A stretch of DNA of 22,214 nucleotides from Euprymna scolopes (taxonomy: Eukaryota > Mollusca > Cephalopoda > Sepiida > Sepiolidae), in assembly GCA_024364805.1 (NCBI GenBank), contig CM044489.1, forward strand, positions 5,624,145 to 5,646,358, written 5' to 3'. Within the stretch, counting starts at the first letter, position 1. Each line of letters starts with the position of its first letter. A program made the position numbers and the translations under genes. The notes under the pieces are model-generated. The model ran no database searches, was not told the DNA's origin, and worked only from the letters and a program-made list of their open reading frames with translations. Below, one piece after another: positions 17,857 to 22,214 of this stretch.

Positions 17857-17941
<85 letters not shown>
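17857..17941. repeat. (TA)42 microsatellite
   Basis: This is an uninterrupted TA tract of about 85 bp, ending abruptly at a run of seven G (tgggggggtt, from 17941). Confidence 0.97.
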
Positions 17942-17943
<2 letters not shown>

Positions 17944-17949
17944 GGGGGT

Positions 17950-18742
17950 TGTAACGGCCCAGTGTTTAAGATTGGAAATTATGAATTTTGTTCGGAAAGA
18001 TACTCAAAAATTAATATGAAGTCTTGCTTAAAATATTCCGAAATGTGAAAAATATTCAGACATTAGTTCTTCATAAAAAAACATTAAATATTTCTGTAAT
18101 TAAATATACTAAAGTATATGTATTTTATCTTTCCCCAAATACAGAAGAAGGTCAGCATTTATTTCAAACAGTGTTTTTTTTATATTGTTAGTTATTTGTT
18201 TTACAAAAAATTAATGATTTCTAGTTGAACATTAATGTACCTATTTAATTGCTTTTTCCACAAGAACAGAGTAAGACACAAGGTCGGCTTTAATGTAGGG
18301 AAAAAACCCTAATTTTCCAAACAACTTGCACTTAGGATATAAACAAAAATGTAAATTAGTTCACTGATGAAGGATTAATAATGATCTGTGATTTTGGGCA
18401 AGGCCAAAAATTTGTGATTTTGGCAGAAGGCCTAGAAACAACGTTATTTATAAAATGTATATATTCTAATTTTCATGTGATATATAAAGTGTTGTTCTAA
18501 ATAATACGGATATAAAAGTGTATCTCTCTTTATACTTAAAAGACACCGTGTGTATTCAATTCAACGTGATTGCGAATTAGCGTTTATTTTACACATTCTA
18601 CAGAATTGATATACATAATTGATGCTAGTCTTGTATTAGATAACATCAAGTTAAAAAGAGACGGACCAACAGATATGTATCGAACGTAGATATAGAAACA
18701 AGTGTCGTTGGTGTTAGCTATATCAATTGAAAATCGATAAAA
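17950..18742. other. AT-rich stretch with one short imperfect duplication
   Basis: No gene is supported. tgtgattttgggcaaggcc at 18388-18406 recurs as tgtgattttggcagaaggcc at 18414-18433, followed by ctagaaacaacgtt. This may be a remnant of an unidentified dispersed repeat. Confidence 0.4.
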
Positions 18743-18960
18743 ATATTGGGTTTTCCGCCTACTGTCGGGCATCTAATGCGTAATCGTGTGGGGATCGCGG
18801 AAAGCAGAAAGCAAAGACTTTGAGAAGGCAGTGTTCTTTGATGGCGACTGTCGGCAGGGAGCATTTACAAGCAAACACACAAAAGTCACGTTCTTCTGTC
18901 AAAATAGCGGCTTTGTCACGACTGTCGGCGGCAGCGCAGAAACCGCCGACTGTGTGTATT
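18743..18960 (+). other. GC-richer island with repeated CTGTCGG and an 8-bp inverted repeat; unrecognised
   Basis: CTGTCGG occurs at 18762, 18848 and 18922, all in one orientation. GTCGGCGG (18924-18931) pairs perfectly with CCGCCGAC (18943-18950) across an 11-base loop. Several CpG are kept in otherwise AT-rich DNA. Two plus-strand frames are open here. One is 18820-19002 (60 codons, with an internal ATG at 18841 giving MATVGREHLQ), and the other is 18786-19091 (101 codons). I recognise neither product, and openness may simply reflect base composition. Options are a dispersed repeat, a promoter or 5'-UTR exon, or a small gene. Confidence 0.45.
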
Positions 18961-18974
18961 TCTTGCGCTACCTA

Positions 18975-19091
18975 CCAGAGATTGATAGAGATAACTCTAT
19001 GAGTTTTTCCTCTTTCCCTTTCCCGCTCTCTGGTTTTCTTTCAATCATCCTTTCTCTCTTACTGTCTCGCTCTCATACTTTGTATCTCTAA
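18975..19091 (+). repeat. Pyrimidine-rich (CTCT/TTTC) degenerate tract
   Basis: The plus strand is mostly C and T (for example tttcctctttccctttcccg), resembling a decayed CT microsatellite attached to the GC-richer island. It could also serve as a polypyrimidine tract, since attgcaacag follows near 19100. No exon can be shown. Confidence 0.5.
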
Positions 19092-21781
19092 ACTCTTAAT
19101 TGCAACAGTCTATCGATGCGTACTACCTCAATATCCATTATGCATTAACACATCTATCTATAGAAAGATAACAGGCTGTCTGTTTGTCGGTTATATACTG
19201 GAAATACGTATTTTCAGATTCTATTTAGCTTCTTTGAAAAAAAGGTAATGATTTCTTTAACAAGTGTACAAATTACTTGCAGACATACGCGCCGTTTCTC
19301 ATGTACAAAATAAACGTGCTCATATTGAAAACACTGTATGGTAATCAGAAAATTATTCTCGATCATTTAAAATCAGAGTGCTATGATTGCTACAAGCTTT
19401 ATTTCAGTTTCGTTAAAGTTCGTCTACATCCTTACTCACCAAACTTTCACAGAAACGTGCGAACTCAACATATTTCCCAACCAATCAAAATCGTTTCACA
19501 CTTCAAAAAGAAGTGCGTATGTGAGAACATATTAAATCGATGTTAATTTAGAAACTCTTAAAAAGAAAACAGCTAAAGTATAGACGCATGGAGACATGAG
19601 CAGCTGTAGCTAAAATTATCCAAAAATGATCTTGCGGGAATGACTGAACCTCTCACGTTTCCGATTTATCAACTCGCGAACATCCATATACGCAATAAAA
19701 AGAACACGAAAAACTAGGACAGACACATGCAAAATGTTACACTGCAATAATGCATACGTATATAATGCATAATCTCATAGTCACACTCTGAAGTTATAGA
19801 TATGAACATTCCTATAACGTGTGGCTATTTACTTAACTTTCTTTATTAAACACGTGTTTGCAGTATGAATTTTAGGATCACCAAAATAGAAGTAAAATTT
19901 ACTGTTTTATAAAAATATGTTATTACACAATTTCTTAAAAATAATAAAAACCTATTGTCTTAAAATACTGTTATTGTAACGCATATATGCCAATGCGTTC
20001 GAAATAACTTCACCGGTAAAGAAAAAAATATACAAGGATGTAGGAGAAGACTATCGTATTAGAGACGTGGTGACGTAACAGCCGTATCGAGGATACAAGC
20101 TTGTAAGGTAAATAATAACTTGGGTGTACCGTTATAACGAGAAAAAGCGAGTTCAGTTTTCTCTATTGTTTATAACGTTTGCGGCTTAGAGTACAGCATA
20201 TCATAATATACAAATTCAACCTTGGAAATTAACGGTTTAAAAGACCAGACTTATGATATTTTTTGATAAATATATATATTTATTAAAATTAAATCTAAAT
20301 GTTCGGCCCATACAGAAGAAGGCAATTTTGGCTCGAGAACTCGAATCTATTTATAATAAATAAATATATATGTTTTCTTTAAAAAAAATCATTCCGTCCT
20401 TTTGTCTTTTACACAGTTAAACTTTGAATTTCGAATAAAATTCGTTTTTTTCTGGATTTCTAATCACAAACGCTGTTTGTTGTTCAGAAGGGTTTGCTTC
20501 CTTGTTACGCTTTTATTATTTCTTAAATATTTGGTGTTTTTCTCTTTCAATTAGAATTCCCGTATTTTCATAGAATCAGTAACACGGATGGATCAATAAT
20601 AGCCATCCTTTTATTCTTCCTAATTCTATAAAATCTACTTTTTATCTGCCTTCAGCGCAATATTGTAAAATGCAGCCAGGTGAACTTACACGACATAGTC
20701 CGGAAGGCTATACGTTTTGTAAAGTGTATTTTGCTGTATTTTTGGTTTTACCATGCTTTCATTTTAATATTTATAATTTCCTCGTTTAATAAATTAATAA
20801 AATTTAAGAATTATTTTATTATTTAAATTAGGTGCTTCCAAACCATTTCCATATATTGCAGAGCTGCGAAAATTATCTATTCAAACTATATTAGTTGAAT
20901 GTATAAAAATAAATCAAAATTAATTAAATGTATGATTACAAAAAGCAGTATTTTCGAAAAAAAATATTATGTAGTTAAGATTTTAAGTAAAACCTAACAT
21001 AGATTAGTAATACACATCTTAAATTATAGTTTATGAAACAAATAAAAATAAGAAAGATGCTAGTATACAACAGCGGCCCCCAGTTTACATCTTCTTTCAC
21101 ACTTTCCAAATGTTAGGTTATATACTACATATATGCTATAATAGTCTACCTTGGTCTCATCAAATAGCATCGCCTCCCTTTCTTTGATCCTTGCAGTATT
21201 TTAATCACTCCCCTAATACTCGAATGGATATAACGAACATTTCCAATTTTAGAAACCATCGCTTTTTTTCTTTTTTATCTATTAATTTTTTAAGATCGAA
21301 CATAAATAAACTTAAAACAGTAAGATAAACTGTGGTAAGATTTTAAATCATACATTACCACAGTCCACACACTAATAGTGATAAAAACAAATATATTATT
21401 ATAATCAAAATTAACATAAACAAGATAAGTCAAACGTAGAGAAGAACAACAGTTCAAATTATTTCGAGCGTGTATAGATATAAACAGCAAATCTAATTCT
21501 AGATAGATGTAATGATAGCTGTTAGTGTACCACAGGTTATCTATTACATTATTACTAAATTTTTCGATATAAAGCAGCGCCTTTAAATTTGTGTCTTCTC
21601 TCCTAGAATAGAATAAGGATTACATGCAGGTGTTAACAATAAAGATATGATGTATTAGTTGCTTTTCTCACAAGGGATCAGCACATATAAAGAGCCGAAC
21701 GCCATTCGAGAATAACTGTAAACTAGTGTACGATGGTTATTGGCACAGAATCGTTTTAGTCAGTAGTTGTTGAAATTGATT
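19092..21781. other. Long AT-rich stretch, nothing recognised
   Basis: No transposon peptide, tandem array or RNA gene stood out. The longest frame (19277-19546, 89 codons) has no recognisable domain and composition expected of chance. Isolated CACGTG (19851-19856) and TGACGTAA (20071-20078) words are present without a gene context. Confidence 0.5.
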
Positions 21782-22214
21782 ACAATTTGTTAATTAAGAG
21801 CTAGAACTTGTTTACATTTGACTTGAAGACGACTATATGGTACTCATTCATAGAGTTTCCCAGGCGTGTATTTCCTGGAAAGAATCGTTGTTCATGGAAT
21901 CTGCGTTAAAATTAAAGTACGAATAGAGAGTGAGGGAAATTGCTGTTTGCAGTCGCATAGGGATAAGTGATTTTTGCGAAAGTTGAACAAGGGAGACCCA
22001 TAGGCAAATATTCAGAGGCGCACTTGCATGAAATTAACGCTAGAGAATGGACAACTTCGCGGCGTGTATTTGTTGGAGAACAAGGTTGCAGAGAAAAGAA
22101 CATGGAATCTGATTCTAGGTTTCTGAGCTGGTTTATAATCCGGTAAAAGTACCTTATAAGCTCCGAGCAGTTTCAGTCAAAATGTGGCAACAGTACTCTA
22201 TCTTATAACGTACA
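21782..22214 (-). mobile_element. LINE-D: 3'-end copy of the LINE-B family, cut by the window edge
   Basis: Nucleotide similarity to 10690-11098 runs almost the full length. Anchors are acttgaagacg (near 21820, compare 10715), tcatggaatctgcgtt (near 21893, compare 10803) and tgtggcaacagtactc (near 22184, compare 11072). On the minus strand this is the C-terminal end of the RT protein and its 3' end. Peptide traces include SCKCASEYLP, corresponding to the GRCSSAL region of LINE-B. Frame breaks are present, so it is a pseudogene. The 5' part continues beyond 22214, so its full extent is unknown. Confidence 0.85.

Noticed and set aside
19277-19546. 89-codon plus-strand frame
   Set aside because: No recognised domain, no repeat or codon pattern, and no splice or promoter context. 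Chance is the simpler reading.
19851-20078. CACGTG E-box at 19851 and TGACGTAA CRE-like site at 20071
   Set aside because: Single short words in more than 2 kb of anonymous DNA are expected by chance, and no gene start is visible.

Overview
The window looks like non-coding DNA from a large, AT-rich, repeat-laden animal genome. An invertebrate, possibly a cephalopod or other mollusc, fits best: decayed Jockey/CR1-type LINEs, a Ty3/gypsy fossil, long (TA)n tracts and no host exon that I can recognise. The organism is an inference. There is no operon structure, tRNA, rRNA or CRISPR, and no intact protein-coding gene that I can defend.

Layout. (1) About 370-1730 on the minus strand is a decayed LINE fragment (LINE-E: linker plus reverse transcriptase). 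(2) 1894-1963 is (TA)35, followed by a cluster of short hairpins at 2122-2205. (3) 2904-7374 is a complete but broken Ty3/gypsy LTR retrotransposon on the minus strand. It has two 214-bp LTRs, a 5-bp target duplication, and gag, protease, RT, RNase H and integrase remnants. (4) 8308-8383 is (TA)38, then about 8470-10610 on the plus strand is LINE-A, a second copy of the LINE-E family in inverted, head-to-head orientation. (5) 10674-13070 on the minus strand is LINE-B, a related but distinct LINE with endonuclease and RT parts, interrupted by a 646-base run of N at 11240-11885. It lies tail-to-tail with LINE-A, about 60 bp apart. (6) 13660-14113 has a recurring ACTGGCG word, and about 14125-14690 on the plus strand is LINE-C, a third fragment related to LINE-A. 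(7) 15031-15152 is a compound trinucleotide microsatellite. (8) 16383-17534 is dense in tandem repeats: an 18-bp duplication with heat-shock-element-like cores, a bipartite array of about 105 bp, an array of about 40 bp, then (TA)n; another (TA)n follows at 17857-17941. (9) 18743-19090 is a relatively GC-rich island with three CTGTCGG words and an 8-bp inverted repeat, followed by a pyrimidine-rich tract. (10) About 21782-22214 on the minus strand is LINE-D, a 3'-end copy of the LINE-B family that runs off the window.

Nothing here works together as a pathway. The region is a graveyard of non-LTR and LTR retroelements between simple-sequence and minisatellite arrays. The least explained parts are the bipartite array (16442-16996), the 40-bp array (17101-17325), the GC-rich island (18743-18960) and the hairpin cluster (2122-2205).
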